From the NCBI RefSeq assembly GCF_030272615.1, contig NC_081408.1:408116889-408180888 (forward strand): a DNA stretch of 64,000 nucleotides. Direction: 5' to 3'. The DNA comes from Cryptomeria japonica. Lineage: Eukaryota; Streptophyta; Pinopsida; Cupressales; Cupressaceae. The notes under the pieces were generated by a model. That model was not told the origin of the DNA. It made no database searches and worked only from the letters and a program-made list of their open reading frames with translations. Made by a program: the position numbers and the translations under genes. This document shows, piece by piece, positions 1 to 12,178 of this stretch (positions within the stretch are counted from its first letter, which is position 1; every line of letters starts with the position of its first letter).

Positions 1-1955
1 AGTTGTTCGACAATGCTATATCTAGAGGATGATGACGAAGTTAGCGGTTTAAATTTATCAAATGTTGTATCTTTTTGTTTGTTTGACGAGGTTGGTAGGT
101 TTGACATCATTTGAGCAGGAGTTGAAGAACTAGCTCCTTGGAGAGTGACTTTCTTTTGAGCACAGGTAACAATATTTGCATTTTGTGATTCATTTTGTTT
201 ATCTTTGATTATAATCACATTGGAATATTTAGGTTGGGAAGACTCAATCATGTTGATCACATTGTCATTGTTGGTATAGGTGTAATTAACTTTGGCACCT
301 GCTTTTGACTTTGAGGAATCACCTTGTTCATAAATAGGTAAGGGATCTTTAAAAGCTTTGTGATCAACATTAGTTGTGTGATTTCCCACAACAATTTTGC
401 CAGCGTCAATGAGATCCTAAATCTCATGCTTGAGCTTCATGCAATTATTTGTATTATGACCTTTGTTTTGATGGTAGTCGCAACATTCATTTTCTCTCCA
501 CCATTTTGGTTTAACTTCTAGATCATATGGCCTATAATTGTCTGGTAAGGTTATCAGATCATTTACCAATAAAGTTTTGAAAGAAGATTCATATGATTCT
601 TCTAGAGGAGTGAAGTCGCGTTTAGGTTTCGAAAACCAAGGTTTCTCTTTAAACCACTCTTTTACTTTCTTCGGAGGATTTTTTGTTGCAGTTTCAGCTG
701 CTTTGAGTGCTTGCGTGCCACTAGCCAAGTTAAATATCGTGGATTTTGATTTTTCTTTAGCAGTGTCTACCACGCCATCATTAACAACGTTTTTATTGCT
801 ATCTTTGCCATATTTCCAATATTTGTTCTTTTCTTTGGAACTAGATCCCGGTTGTGTTTCTTTCCAAAGTGAGATATCTCCCTTCTTTATAAGCACATCT
901 TCCATCCTGAGGGCATTATCTACCATTTTTTTGAGTGAAGGATGCACTTGCATTTGGATACTGTATTTCAATTCAGGGATTAAGTTGTTGATGAAGATAT
1001 CCATCTTCCCAAAATCTAGAATAGGCCGTGAATATCTAGAGAACATCTTTCTCCATCATTGGAGAAAAGTGAGAAAGGGCTCTCCTATTTTCTGTTTGGT
1101 ATTGTAAAGCTCTATCATAGTGACTGGGTGATGAATGTTATAAGAGTATTTTTGTAGAAACAACTGGATTAATTCTTCAAAAGTTTTTATTCCCATAGGT
1201 AGGCTTGAGAACCATTCCATAGCTTGCCCTCCTAAACTTCTCGGGAAAAGGCTTATGAGATACATTTGGTCGTGCATGAACTCCATACATAAAGCACAAA
1301 ATTATCTGATATGGTCTTGGGGATCCAAGTTACCATCATATTTGTCAAATTTCAAGATCTCCACTCGTGAAGGAAATGGAGGCATGTAAATGTTTTTGTC
1401 AAATGGAAATGGGCATATTGTGTTCAGAGAATATTATTTTGATGAGTTATCCTTGTTTTTTAGTTCTGTGATCTCAGTTCGTAATGCTTGTAATTGTTTG
1501 TTTACCATTGCTAATGGTGTTTCTTCCTCTTTAGTGACAAGGGTCTCAACATCATAACCAGTAGGAAGTTTAGCGCCTTGTTTTGCTAGTTATAGAAAAT
1601 AGTCTTCTTTTTCTCTAGCCATGATAACCTTCATCATTTTTTGGAAATCTTTATCCTTTTGACATTTATGAATATTAGTTTCTGGAGGTTCAGAGGCTTC
1701 AGATTCACTTGATGAGGAATCATTGTCGGTATCGTGGATACTGATATCGTCATAAGTTTTGTGTTTAGCAGCTTGTCTTTCTTGTTTTGTTCTAGATATA
1801 GTGGGAGACAAGGACTGATCATAAACTGACATATCTGATGATGAAGGTTTATCAATGAGAGGATCCTTTACATAAAATAGATTATTTTGATATGAAAAGG
1901 ATTGTCCTTTGCCCTCGGCAACATTCTTACGAGAACTTCTAGTTTGAATAGGCAT
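1..1955 (-). pseudogene. Gag polyprotein remnant of A-left
   Basis: The likely start is ATG at 1955 (MPIQTRSSRKN..), matching MPIQTRISHKK.. at 58733 in A-right. The reading is broken into pieces at about 1955-1590, 1286-1056 and 1046-417, with weaker similarity continuing to base 1. The middle pieces hold the retrotransposon gag domain, with the stretch PRSLGGQAMEWFSSLP. Around 445-490 a knuckle-like motif reads CCDYHQNKGHNTNNC, the CxxH..GH..C form typical of Tat gag. Gag would package element RNA. Several in-frame stops make this copy non-coding. Confidence 0.85.
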
Positions 1956-1965
1956 TTTTATTGAT

Positions 1966-4110
1966 TGATGTGACCTAAAGTTGTCTGTGATGTAGAAGTC
2001 AAGATCAAATTTGGAGCTAGTTGTTCGTTTAAAGTATCGATTGAGAGAAGCAACAAAGATTTAGTCTGGTTTCAGGAAAGATCTATCCTGTGTAAGACGT
2101 TTATCTAAGTTACCTAGTTTGATTTAAGAGAAGTGACTAAGACTCAGTCTAGTTTCAGGAATGATCTATCCTGTGTAAGACATTATCTAGGTGACTTATG
2201 TTTGATAAATGGTTGATTGAACTAGCTGAAAGATGATCGATAAAATCGTGCAACACTAAGGAAAAAGTGCACTGTTCTAATCTGTTTATGCTCCAAATGA
2301 TGATAACCAGTTTTATGCTCGTTGTAGACTGTTTTAGGCAAGTTTGACTATTTTGGACTAGCAAAATTAGAGATTCGTATGACAGGTTTTACAGGACCAG
2401 ATGACAGTTTAATAGCTTCAGGATGACAGAAATAGAATTTCGTACGAGTTGCTGCCTATGTTTGCATGACAAATTTGTATACCTTAGACAACAAAATGAT
2501 GAATGCAATGATGTTTCATACGACACAGAATCAAGGGTCAGACGACACTTCCCTAAGTAGGACGAGAAATTATCATGTTTCGTATGACACAAAATAGAGG
2601 CTTAGACGACAAACAGTTAAACCTGATGAAATTTCGTATGATTGAAGATATGTAGTAGGATGATAAATCAAAAAATTCGTATGACAGTTTACTGGACAAA
2701 GACAAAATGTCTGACAGACCAAGTTTTTAATGATTGACGATGACCAGTTTTGAGATGGACTGAGTTTTTGTACAGCTGAGATAGACTAGTTTTGACATGG
2801 ATAGAGTTTCGACTAAGATAGACTAGTTTCAATACAGACAAAGTTTTGACTAGGATAGAATAGTTTGACACGAACAAAGTTTTGACTAAGATAGACTAGT
2901 TTTGACATAGACAGAGTTTTGACTATTGAGTTGTTTTTTGTTTTCTCCAGTTTTGGGTATTTCAATTTTAGTTTCAGGGATGAAAACACTATATATATAT
3001 ATAATGACTTCAATCACATCATGCTAACCCTATGGAAATTGGTGAGAGAAGAAAACCTTTGCTTGGAGACTCAGGTACACACCCAATAGCTAATCAAAAT
3101 ACGGTCGTTGAGTCTCACACAATGGATTCTCAATGCCGTATTAGCCGACTCCAAATGCTAATGGGGGCACGATATGGCAAGTGTCTTGGGAGAGTTACTA
3201 TCTCTCTTGTAAAAAGATTATCCCCCCTTTCGGAGGTGAACTGGGTAGCTTCTAATATTAATTGGAACTAGTAAGGGATCCGTTCGACACGTCAGGGTAT
3301 AAACTCAATTAAGAGGTCTCCCAGCCTTGAAAACCAAGGTTTAATATACCCGAAGGAACAAAAGAGATCTATTCCTGAGCACTGCCATTGACCTGATTTT
3401 CATCAAATCACATTTATTTTATAGTGGGTTGGAGTACTTGGCGTTTAGTCGTTCCCCTCTCACCGACCTGAATGGCTTTGAGCTTATTAGCTCATCGGGA
3501 GGGCAGGCCCGCTAAAGATATACAAATCTAAAACTTAAAAAAAAATGCCTCAAGGGTCTGGATTTCTGATTGTCTATGAAGACACGAGCATACTCTCCTA
3601 CCTCTCAGAATTTTAGAAAAACATGAAAGACAAATTTGTTCATTAACCAGATAGCAAGTTAGGTGCCTAAAAAATGAATTTAATGAATACACAATGTTTG
3701 CTCGAATCTCCTCAGGCAACCTGCAAAGACAACGAATCAGTATTCATATTGTCTTTGTTTGACAAGTATATTCTTCGACAAGCGTTCTGCAAAAAATTAT
3801 TAGGCTGTGAAAATTTCTCAAACAAACGAACAACAAGCCAGGGTCAGCATTAGTATGATGAAAATTGAATGAGAACTTGAGGAATGAAGTCTGCTTTTTA
3901 ACCAAAAATACAGAGTACCGTATGACAATTCTCACTGATTCGTACGATAATTCATACGCTATAGCATGATATTTGCAGCTTTTTGTTTGGTAGAGTGGGA
4001 AAACTCGTACGATAATTCACAGCAATTGTATGGACGAAAATCTGAAAAAATAAAAAAACTGAAAAAATAAGAAAAAAGTTAGTCTCCGAGGCAAAAAGAT
4101 GTAGTCTTCT
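1966..4110 (-). other. Long leader between gag and primer site of A-left
   Basis: About 2.1 kb without gag or pol coding similarity. It aligns over its length with 58740-61040 in A-right. It contains scattered (T)CGTAYGA motifs (for example near 2366, 2440, 2517, 2581, 3916, 4006) and a degenerate repeat array at about 2740-2930. A plus-strand ORF of 79 codons (3032-3271) has a counterpart at 59910-60116. It may only reflect shared ancestry of the two copies. Confidence 0.7.
2740..2930. repeat. Degenerate ~38-bp tandem repeat in A-left leader
   Basis: Four to five copies of a unit resembling GATAGACTAGTTTTGACA followed by GACAGAGTTTTGACTAA, with a period near 37-38 bp. The same array is clearer in A-right at 59500-59760. 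Confidence 0.7.
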
Positions 4111-4128
4111 GCCCCACGGTGGGCGCCA
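4111..4128 (-). promoter_or_regulatory. Primer binding site of A-left
   Basis: On the minus strand it reads TGGCGCCCACCGTGGGGC, 4 bp inside the 5' LTR. This is the TGGCGCC-type tRNA primer site common in plant Tat/Athila elements. It would bind the 3' end of the tRNA that primes minus-strand synthesis. A-right has the same site with two transitions. Confidence 0.8.
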
Positions 4129-4132
4129 AAAA

Positions 4133-5286
4133 TGTGTGTGTGAAAAAGTGGAATAAGTCTGTAAGCTCCAAGGCACAACACTTCAATTAAGTCATTACAT
4201 ATATGATTAGATAGATATAAGGATGAATAATAAAACCATAACAAATTGACTAATTTCCTTCTAAAAGATGCGAGTATAAGATTGCTCTCAGATTTATATA
4301 AGCAATACCAGTGACTAGACTACACCAAGACGAAGGATTTAATCTGTATGAGAATGAGATTAAGCTAAATGAATGCAAGATTATGCTAGATGGATGAATA
4401 GTAAGCTATATGAATTCAAGCAATCACGAAATATGTAGAAAGAAATTAAACTAAGATGCAATAATCTCAAAAAGAAAGCACAATATCTTCAATGACTCCA
4501 GAGCAAAAACTGTATAATAACAATAAATCTCCAAGGTGTTTTGAATGAGAGATGAAGGCTTAATTTATAGAGAATCACAAGAGAGATCAAGAAAAAGCAC
4601 AATATAGGATAATTGAAATAATTGAGAAATCAGATTCAGTTAACCTTGAGATAGATTCCAATTATAGTTTAATTGAAATGCATTTAGATTATAAGTTTGA
4701 GTTTGCATTAGAAATATAATTCAATTAATTCCATGCACTTGAGATGAAAATAGGCAATTCTTTGATTTATTGAACAAAAGAGTCTTTTTTTAATGCAACT
4801 GAACTTCTTTTCTCAAAAGCTTTGAGTTCCAATTTTAGAGAATGATTAATATATCATTTAATAGTTTTTCTGATTTCAAGTTCTCAATTTAGAAGAAGAA
4901 ATAATATCTCAAGTTTGATTTCTCTTTCAATTCAATTCTTTTATTTTATTTTCAATTTAACTCTTGCTTTGTAATTAATTCCTCTTTTGTGATAAATTAA
5001 TTCCCTTTTTATGATTAAATGATAAATTAATTAATTAATTAAATATGCTAGGATATTTAATAAATTAAATAGGATAATTGATCAACATGATTTTCTTGTA
5101 ATGATTTAATTAATTAAATAAATATTTAATTAATATAGAATAATTCACTTGCCATGTGACATTTGATGATTGAGGAATTAATTAATTGTGTGCTCAAGAT
5201 TGATTTAATTGCCTTTAGTTAGGACCTTGGTGATGTTGTCGAGATTAGGGGCCCATGGTTTAGATGACGATTTTTAGGGCATTACA
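4133..5286 (-). repeat. 5' LTR of A-left
   Basis: Runs from TGTGTGTGTG to ..GGGCATTACA on the plus strand, so the element-sense LTR begins TGTAATGCCC. It aligns end to end with the A-right LTRs at 44622-45773 and 61069-62200 but is more diverged from them than they are from each other. A TATA-like CTATAAA in element sense lies at 4564-4570, at the same place as in the other two LTRs (45051-45057, 61478-61484). Confidence 0.9.
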
Positions 5287-5309
5287 AATGGAGGTAGGAT
5301 TATCTACCC

Positions 5310-5717
5310 TCACAGGTAAGATATTTGATCATGTACACTTCTACTTGTTTCCTTTTTTTCTGGCAAAGAAAGTCTCCTAGTCTCTTGCTTGTCCACATTA
5401 AGAGGAGGGTCACGAGGTCTGGAGAACTCTGGCCTAGTAGACCTAGCGACTTTAGACTTAGGATATTTTTCTCCTTCCATCAGTAGCCCTGAGACCTCTG
5501 CTATTAGTTCTTCTGTAGCAATTAATTTCAGTCCTTTCACCATTGCTTCACCATTGGAGAAGGTTTGAGCAAATTCTAAAGCAATGTATTTGTCAAACCC
5601 TTTAAGCTTCAGGAAATAATCCATCCAACCACATTGTCTGAATTTTGGCTCACAAAGGTGATCCTCCAGCAGCATGGTATGAGTTGTTGGCTCATTCCTG
5701 ATAAGGGACCCTCCCAT
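5310..5717 (-). pseudogene. Extra ORF downstream of pol in element B, unknown function
   Basis: A 135-codon minus-strand ORF in the same sense as B's pol, about 700 bp beyond integrase. It reads WMDYFLKLKGFDKYIALEFA.. and TEELIAEVSGLLMEGEKYPK.., which is clearly protein-like. I do not recognise a named domain; the pattern F-A-x3-F .. TEE-I-x3-GL-x3-GE is reminiscent of hypothetical proteins linked to plant retroelements. A decayed version of the same sequence occurs at about 24455-24680, beside another B-type element. It is probably truncated on its 3' side by the A-left LTR at 5286. Confidence 0.5.
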
Positions 5718-6420
5718 AGTTTACCTTTAGCTATATCCTTCTGACTTCTTGAAAATACTGTTATGAAAATTACAAATGTTTCCTACAACTTCCAACCTTA
5801 TGCTAAGACAAACCCTTTAAATTCGTATTTCTTGGCTTATCACATAAAATGATAATTAAAGTCATTGAAGAAGGCTATTATGACTTAAAAATGTTGGCAA
5901 CATCAGTACAACTAAGCTCAAGAGTGCAACTTTAAAAGAGAGGTCATGTCACTTAATACAGACTATCACAAATGATATAATGACATATTTCAAAAAGATT
6001 TTATGATGAAAGTTTTTATGAAAAAATATTTTATGACGTGGATGACACATTATTACACATGCATACCTTTCCCCCCAACTAAATTTTGACAGGTCCCCAC
6101 ACATGTCATATATGAAAGCAAAAAATAATGTGCTATGTGAAGTATTCATATTAATTAAACTGTAGTGAGATAAATGCATTTGAAATAAATAATATACACA
6201 ACTTGTTACGTACATACATGGAGCGTATAGAATGCAAAAGATCCAGTCATGCTGGAAGTGATTGCAATATTGAATTGATAAAATGGCTGAAAAGGCGAAA
6301 TGTAAGGAAGTGGAGTGGATGTGGAAGAGAATGACATGAGGTGGAATGATGATGTATTTATTGATGGAGAATGCATTCCCACAAAAAGTGGAAGTGTTTA
6401 TTATGCATGTGATGACATGA
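5718..6420 (-). other. Non-coding 3' stretch of element B
   Basis: AT-rich sequence between integrase and the downstream ORF. Open frames here have no recognisable similarity. No LTR boundary or repeat was found. Confidence 0.5.
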
Positions 6421-7614
6421 CTAGGGAGAAGGTGGGACATCAAGTCCACCTTCTTTGGCTGCAAGAGTTTCAGAATGGGAATCTACATTGAATTGCTGTA
6501 GAAACTCTTGTTTGGAAGATGGTCTATGATAATGCTTCAGGTGATGACCATTAACTAGCAACTTGAATTTCACAAGGTCAATAGTTATGAGTTGCACAAC
6601 TCCAGTAAGAAAAATTTTTGCAATTTCATATGGGCCTAACCATCTTGTTTGTAATTTGCCCATGTTATCCTTATATCTAAAATCATAGAGGAGTGCCCAA
6701 TCTCCTGTTTGGAACTATTTTTCCTTGATATATTTATCATGCCATTTGATCCTTTGATTTTGTAGCATTTCTATCTGATGTATAGCTGATTTTCTGATTT
6801 CATCCGAAGGATTTAACAACAAAATTCTTTCTTTTTGTATTGCAGATATGTCCATTCCAAGTTCAAGTGTTGTCCTCGATGTTTTATGTTCAAATTCAAT
6901 GGGCATCATTGTTGTTTTTCCATATAATATCTCAGAAGGAGTAAATCTTGTTGTTGTTTTCCATGATGTTCTATATGCCCATATTGCTTCAGGTAGTCTG
7001 GCTGCCCAATCTTTTCTATGTAGAGCCACTATTTTAGTGAGAATATCTTCAATTTCCCTATTTGTGATTTCGGCTTGTCCATTAGCTTGTGGATGGTAAG
7101 GTGTATATTTTCTATGCTTGATATTGTATTCATTTACCAATGTTGTGACAAGAGTGGAGGTAAATTGAGCCCCTTGATCTGTTACTATTTGTCTGGGAAC
7201 TCCATAACATGTGAGGATTTCTTCATAAATAAATCTATCTACTTTATTATCCCTTGCACGCTTCATGGCCTTAACTTCAACCCATTTTGTCACATAGTCA
7301 GTATAGACTAAGATGTAAGAATTGCCATTTGATGGAGGGTCAAAAGGCCCTACAAAGTCAAGTCCCCATTTGTCAAAGGGTGTTATGAGCACTTGTGGAT
7401 ATAATGGCATTTCATTTGATCTTGTTGGGCTGCACATTCTTTGGCATCTATCACATTTTCTAGTGTATTTGGTTGCATCCTTGTGCAGGGTAGGCCAATA
7501 GTATCCTCTATTGAGTATCTTAATGGCGGTCCTTTGAGCTGCAAAATATCCTCCATAGGGTTCATCATGTCATGCATGCATGATGTCATAAGTTTCATCC
7601 TCCCAGACACACCT
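6421..7614 (-). pseudogene. Integrase of element B
   Basis: A zinc-finger remnant (RGYYWPTLHKDATKY, CDRCQ) lies at about 7430-7580 in a frame crossing two stops. The catalytic core is at 7437-6715, with the DDE residues in GLDFVGPF, VTDQGAQFTS and GQAEITNREIE all present. After a stop the C-terminal GPY/F module follows at 6663-6421 (RWLGPYEIAKIF, with HHLKHYH near the end). Integrase would insert the element cDNA. Stops separate the zinc finger, core and C-terminus, so this copy is dead although its active-site residues survive. Confidence 0.85.
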
Positions 7615-8210
7615 TCATATTACTTGGTCTAGTCTAGTATAGAATAGGCACCCTACTACCCAGGAGAAATTAAAGCTCTTTTCAACAAGCAATCTCTTTT
7701 CTTTTGGTGAGAAATGAGGAGGAATCCTGTGAGCAATTAGGTAGTTAGCTATGTCAGCATACCTAGGTGTATAGACAACAATAGAGAACAAATTTTCATC
7801 TAGAAATGAGTCATCAATGACTTGTGGATCTTCATTTGTTGTTAATATTGATAGAAAATCTGCTACCACATTGGATTTCCCTGGCTTGTCAACAATGGTG
7901 ATATCAAATTCTTGCATCAATAATATCCATCTTGTTAATCTCCCTAAAATTGAGGGTTTATTCATGAGGTATTTAATGGTTGCATGATCTGTATGAACAA
8001 AGATTTGGTAGCCAGTGATGTAGTGTTTAAACTTATTAAGTGCATATATGACTGCTAACATCTCTTTTTCTATGACAATGTAGTTAAATTCAGGTCCTTG
8101 CAAATTTTATCTAATAAAGTAAACAACAGTTTCTACATTGGCTTCTTTTTGCCCCAACACAACACCTATAGCATAATTTGATGCATCAATATGGATATGA
8201 AAGGGGAGTG
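7615..8210 (-). pseudogene. RNase H of element B
   Basis: The main frame is 8103-7615. It has the Ty3-type motifs EKEMLAVIYALNKFKHYITG, HTDHATIKYL, RLTRWILLMQEFD and KPGKSNVVADFLS, so the catalytic Glu and both later Asp residues can be seen. The N-terminal part (8104-8210) is interrupted by a stop. RNase H degrades the RNA strand during reverse transcription. The end of this frame merges into the integrase zinc-finger region. Confidence 0.8.
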
Positions 8211-8211
8211 C

Positions 8212-9318
8212 CTAATTGGGTCCTTTAAGAACAAGTGCTTGGGTTAGTGTTATTTTTAAGTCAAAGAAGGATTTCTCACACTGTGGTGTCCATTGGAATT
8301 CAACATCTTTTGTCAATAAATTATACAATGGTCTTGCCATTATACTAAAATATTTTATAAACCTCCTGTAATACCCTGCATGTCCTAAGAAACTTCTAAC
8401 ATCTTTTTGTTTACTAGGAGTAGAGAGATCAAGAATTACCTCTATTTTAGCAAGGTCAACCTGGATACTGGCTTGTGAAATGAAATGGCCAAGCACAACT
8501 CCCTCTTGCATCATCATAAAACACTTTTCATTGTTCAAGGATAGGTTGTGATCTTCACATCGCTGCAAAACTATTTCCAAGTGGCTTACTGCTTCCTCAT
8601 AGGTGCTCTCATAAGCAGTAAAGCCATCCATATACATTTCCATGCAATCATGTGAGATATTTGAGAATATAGTTATGGCTGCTCTCTGAAAAGTAGCTGG
8701 AGCATTACACAATCCAAATGTGAGTACAGAGTAGGCATAGGTTCCCCATGGGTAGGTAAAAGTTGTTTTTTCTTGGTCGTCAGATGCTATTTTAATATGG
8801 TTATATCCACTAAAACCATTCAAGAATGAGAAGTATTGCATACCTACTAAAGAATCTAGCACTTGGTCAATAAAAGGAAGTGGAAAATGATCCTTCTTAG
8901 TTGTAACATTAATTTCTCTATAATCTACACAGACCCTCCATTTTCCATTCTTTTTAGGCACTATAACTAGAGGGGATACCCATTGACTGTCAGAAATTGG
9001 GTATATAAATCCCGCATCTAGAAATTTTTGAAGTTCTCCTTTTACCATCTCTCTTAACATGGGATTGATTCTCTTTTGTGGTTGTCTCACTGGTTTGCAA
9101 TCTTCTCCAATATAAATCCTATGTGTACACAACTTAGGATCCAAACCCTTCATGTCATGGTAATCCCATGCAAATGCTTGCTTGTGAGATTTAAGCAATT
9201 CTATCAAACACACATTCTGATCTTGAGTGATCTTATTATTAATATTCAAACACTTTCCTAGTGATACTTCTATTTGTTTAGTCAATTCAATCATAGATGC
9301 TTTAGTGAAATATGGCAT
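8212..9318 (-). pseudogene. Reverse transcriptase of element B, catalytic motif lost
   Basis: A 368-codon open stretch covers most of the RT. It includes PVRQPQKRINPMLREM, GKWRVCVDYREIN, DHFPLPFIDQVLD, FSGYNHIKIA, TFGLCNAPATFQRA and, near the C-terminus, VRSFLGHAGYYRRF. At the catalytic site the expected (F/Y)xDD reads YMDGF: the second Asp is Gly (codon GGC instead of GAC). The enzyme would be inactive even without flanking stops. It is the best preserved long frame in element B. Confidence 0.9.
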
Positions 9319-9501
9319 TTGTACCTCATGCGACAGTAGTGTATGAAGTAAATCTTTGGCTACAGGAAAGTTGTCTCAACTGGAAGTAGGAAGGATTGAC
9401 TATAATGGACATGCAAAAGTTGATGAACATCCATTTGGTTGCTCGACTACTCCATAATGATTCTGAAGGATGTTGGAGAATATTTCATCTTCCTCTTGAA
9501 G

Positions 9502-10244
9502 CTACAAGAAGGGATCCTTATATATCACCATAAGTTGTGCAACTGAATTGACTTCATCTGTTTCTTCCTCTATGTTAGGCCACACCGGTTGTGTCAGGTC
9601 AAGTTGAGATTTTGATGGGGGATAAAGTGCAAGCTTCTTTGTAGACATGTCATCTAAAATTGTCATATCCCCTGACCTACATCCTATAAAAGTATTTGTT
9701 GTAGCTAACCAAGGTCTGCCCAGAATAATGGGATATCCTCCCAAAGTTGCATTTGGAGATAGAATCATAAAATCAACTGGGAATTCCCAAGAATCTAGGG
9801 TGACTACAAGGTCTTCCACCATACCATCAGGTCTAAAAGTAGAACTATCTGCTAGTTGCAGGACAAAGGGGTAGGTCTTAGAGTAGTGATGTTTAGATGT
9901 TGCATGACATCTTTTGGTATCACATTGATAGCTACACCTAAATCAATTAGGGCATTTTGAACTTGGATTCCATTGATGACAATTCTAACTACAGGGCTAC
10001 CAGGGTTAGAATAATTAGGAACAATCACCTTCCCAAGCATGATATCAACTAGTTGACCTACTACATGCACTATTTGTGGATATTTTTTCTTTCTTCCTGG
10101 TTTCTTTAAACAAGCCTCTTTGATTTCTTTGTTGTGGATTGGGACATCTTTAATGGCTTGAAATAAAGGAATTTTGAGAAAAACATGTTTCAGTTGATCT
10201 ATCAGATCAAACATTGGTTCCTCCTTTTGATTTGTTACTTCCAT
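9502..10244 (-). pseudogene. Retropepsin-like protease region of element B
   Basis: Two adjacent frames (10244-9852 and 9822-9502) cover the protease. The active-site stretch reads ALIDLGVAINVIPKDV, matching the DLGAS-type site of Athila elements with Val-Ala in place of Ala-Ser. The second frame has the C-terminal structural stretch ATLGGYPIILGRPWLATT, where ILGRPWL is the usual flap-side motif. It would cleave the polyprotein. A frameshift separates the two halves. Confidence 0.8.
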
Positions 10245-10542
10245 CTCAATCCTTTAGGGAAATGGAGGTGTATCATCAAATTTTTGTGGTTGACTGGGTG
10301 GTACAAGTGGACTAGGAAAATTATCCTACTCAACTTCTTATGTAGGTAACTCAATTATCACTGGGAAAGAGGGTGCTGGAAGAGTTGTTCCTGATCGAAG
10401 ATGTATATCACTTATGCTTACAACATATGCAGGAAATTGATTTGGATCAGCAAAATAAATAGGCTATTGCTATGGTTTTCCATTTGTATTAGGGACAGGT
10501 TGTGTTGGCAATTGAGTAGGTCTAGGTGCACTAGTATTTGGG

Positions 10543-12022
10543 TTAGGAGGAGGCATTAGGGCTTGTTGTTGTTGAGGTTGTTGAGATGGTTGTGGGTAAC
10601 CAATAGACTGGTTTAGCCATTGCTGCCCTCCCCTCCATTGGGATGTCTACTGGCAATTCCCTTGAGGTGGTTGCCAACCCCCTTGAGGTTGTTTTCAATT
10701 CCCTTGAGGTTGAGATAGTGGAGATGTGGAGTTTTGATAATTGGGCTGGATGCATTTTGATTATTCCAAGGTTGTGAAGGAAAATTTCCATAGTTTTGTA
10801 GATAAGAAGGCTGCCATTGATTATTAGGATTATAAGAATTTGTATAAGGACAATTGAAAGATAGTGGGTCTTGTGGCATACCTTGTCTTGGAGCCCATGG
10901 CCTTCTTTGTGAAATGTAGAAAATTTGATTTTCATCTCCTTCAATTAGCTTGAACTCTAGTGTAATTGGTTTGCATTCAATATTAGCTACTGCTTTGCAC
11001 CTGCCATCCTTTTTCTTTTGTCTACAGTGAGGGCAATATTCTGCCAACATTGCCTCTGCCTCCTCATGCTTCTTTTTGGCTTGAAGTGTATCCAACTGAG
11101 TAGCCATATTGTTTATGATGTCTTGTTTGAAATTTGATAGGAAATTAGTGATTTCCATCCTTGAGACTCCATTAGTAGAGGATTTACCCATACTAGGTTG
11201 GTAACCTCTTCCTTTCTTGACAACTACTCTAAAGAAGTTTTGACATGTTTTCTTGATGTCTTCCCAAGGGACTTGAGTAATATCTCCTCCTCCAATCAGG
11301 TCTAAGGCTTTAGTACAACTCTCGTTGATTCCTTTGAGGAAGAGAAACTTTTGAGATTCTTGAGTGAGTGCATGATCTGAGGATTTTTGTAGACAAAATA
11401 AGAATCTTGAAATATAGTCCTCCAAACTCTCATCTTCCTTTTGCTGCATCTGAAAGATGTCATCTCCCCTCATATTACCACTTCTATAATACTCTTTATA
11501 TTTCTCAAGAAATTTTGTTTTTATGACTTCCCAACTATTTACAACATCTCTTCCTAAACTCATGAACCATCTTAAAGATGCTTCTTTCAGAGTGGTAGGA
11601 AATTATGAAAGCCTATGACCATATATGGTGTAGTCATATATTCTACATAGGATATCAAATTCAAACATAAAAGTATTTGGGTCCTCTGTTACTAGACCAT
11701 ATAATTTAGGGAGAACTGAAGCAGGGATATTTTTGAGATTGTTGATATCATTTTAATCAGTGATAGGGAATTCAAAAGTGGTTTGGTTATTTTGATTTTG
11801 TGCTGCCATCCTTGGTTGATGAAGTATTAAAGAAAATGGGTTCTCAAAAGGATTTGGGTCAGCTAGGTCTTCAGAATTGTTAAAATTGGCAAATATATCA
11901 GCTAAAGGTTTTATGTCTTGGTCTCTTCCTTCTTCTGGCTAATTAAAGGCTTCTTCTAAGTAATTATCAAGATAAGGGTTATTAGGAAGAAATCTCCCTA
12001 AAGCATCTCTTCTCCTATGCAT
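10543..12022 (-). pseudogene. Gag of element B
   Basis: The probable start is ATG at 12022 (MHRRRDALGRFLPNN). The following codons run through a few stops to the clear gag domain at 11563-11250 (FMSLGRDVVNSWEVIKTKFL, SLEDYISRFLFCLQK). A cysteine cluster CPHCRQKKKDGRC near 11030 resembles a degenerate zinc knuckle. A Pro/Gln/Asn-rich tail ends near 10550. At least three in-frame stops occur between 12022 and 11580. Confidence 0.75.
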
Positions 12023-12156
12023 GTAGTGTTTATCTTAGAGATAGCAGTAGATCATTACTCTATGAAAGTGAAAAATATATCTAAAACAAATTTTGACACC
12101 AGTGGAAATAAAATATAGCTATAAATGACTGCAAAAGGTTCCCTAGTTTGACACCA

Positions 12157-12173
12157 TCCCCGACAATGATGCC
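12157..12173 (-). promoter_or_regulatory. Primer binding site of element B
   Basis: The minus-strand reading is TGGCATCATTGTCGGGGA, a degraded form of the TGGCGCCGTTGCCGGGGA site used by Athila-type elements. It lies a few bases inside the LTR edge at 12179. Confidence 0.7.
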
Positions 12174-12178
12174 AAAAA

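Larger units (their letters stand above)
1..5286 (-). mobile_element. A-left: 5' part of a Tat-like Ty3/gypsy element
   Basis: This is the 5' portion, read on the minus strand, of the same family as A-right (44622-62200). From right to left it has a 5' LTR (4133-5286), a primer binding site, a leader of about 2.1 kb and a broken gag that runs off the window at base 1. Gag, leader and LTR all align by eye with 56.8-62.2 kb. Its LTR abuts the remains of Athila-like element B at 5287, so A-left probably inserted into B's 3' region. The other end lies outside the window, so no target duplication can be checked. The Tat assignment rests on the primer site and on the pol order seen in A-right. Confidence 0.85.

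Noticed and set aside
538-1107. 189-codon plus-strand ORF, and the similar ones at 57541-57957
   Set aside because: Shadows on the opposite strand of the gag domain.
5949-6464. 171-codon minus-strand ORF downstream of integrase in B
   Set aside because: Overlaps the integrase end, is rich in residues expected from AT-rich DNA, and has no recognisable pattern.
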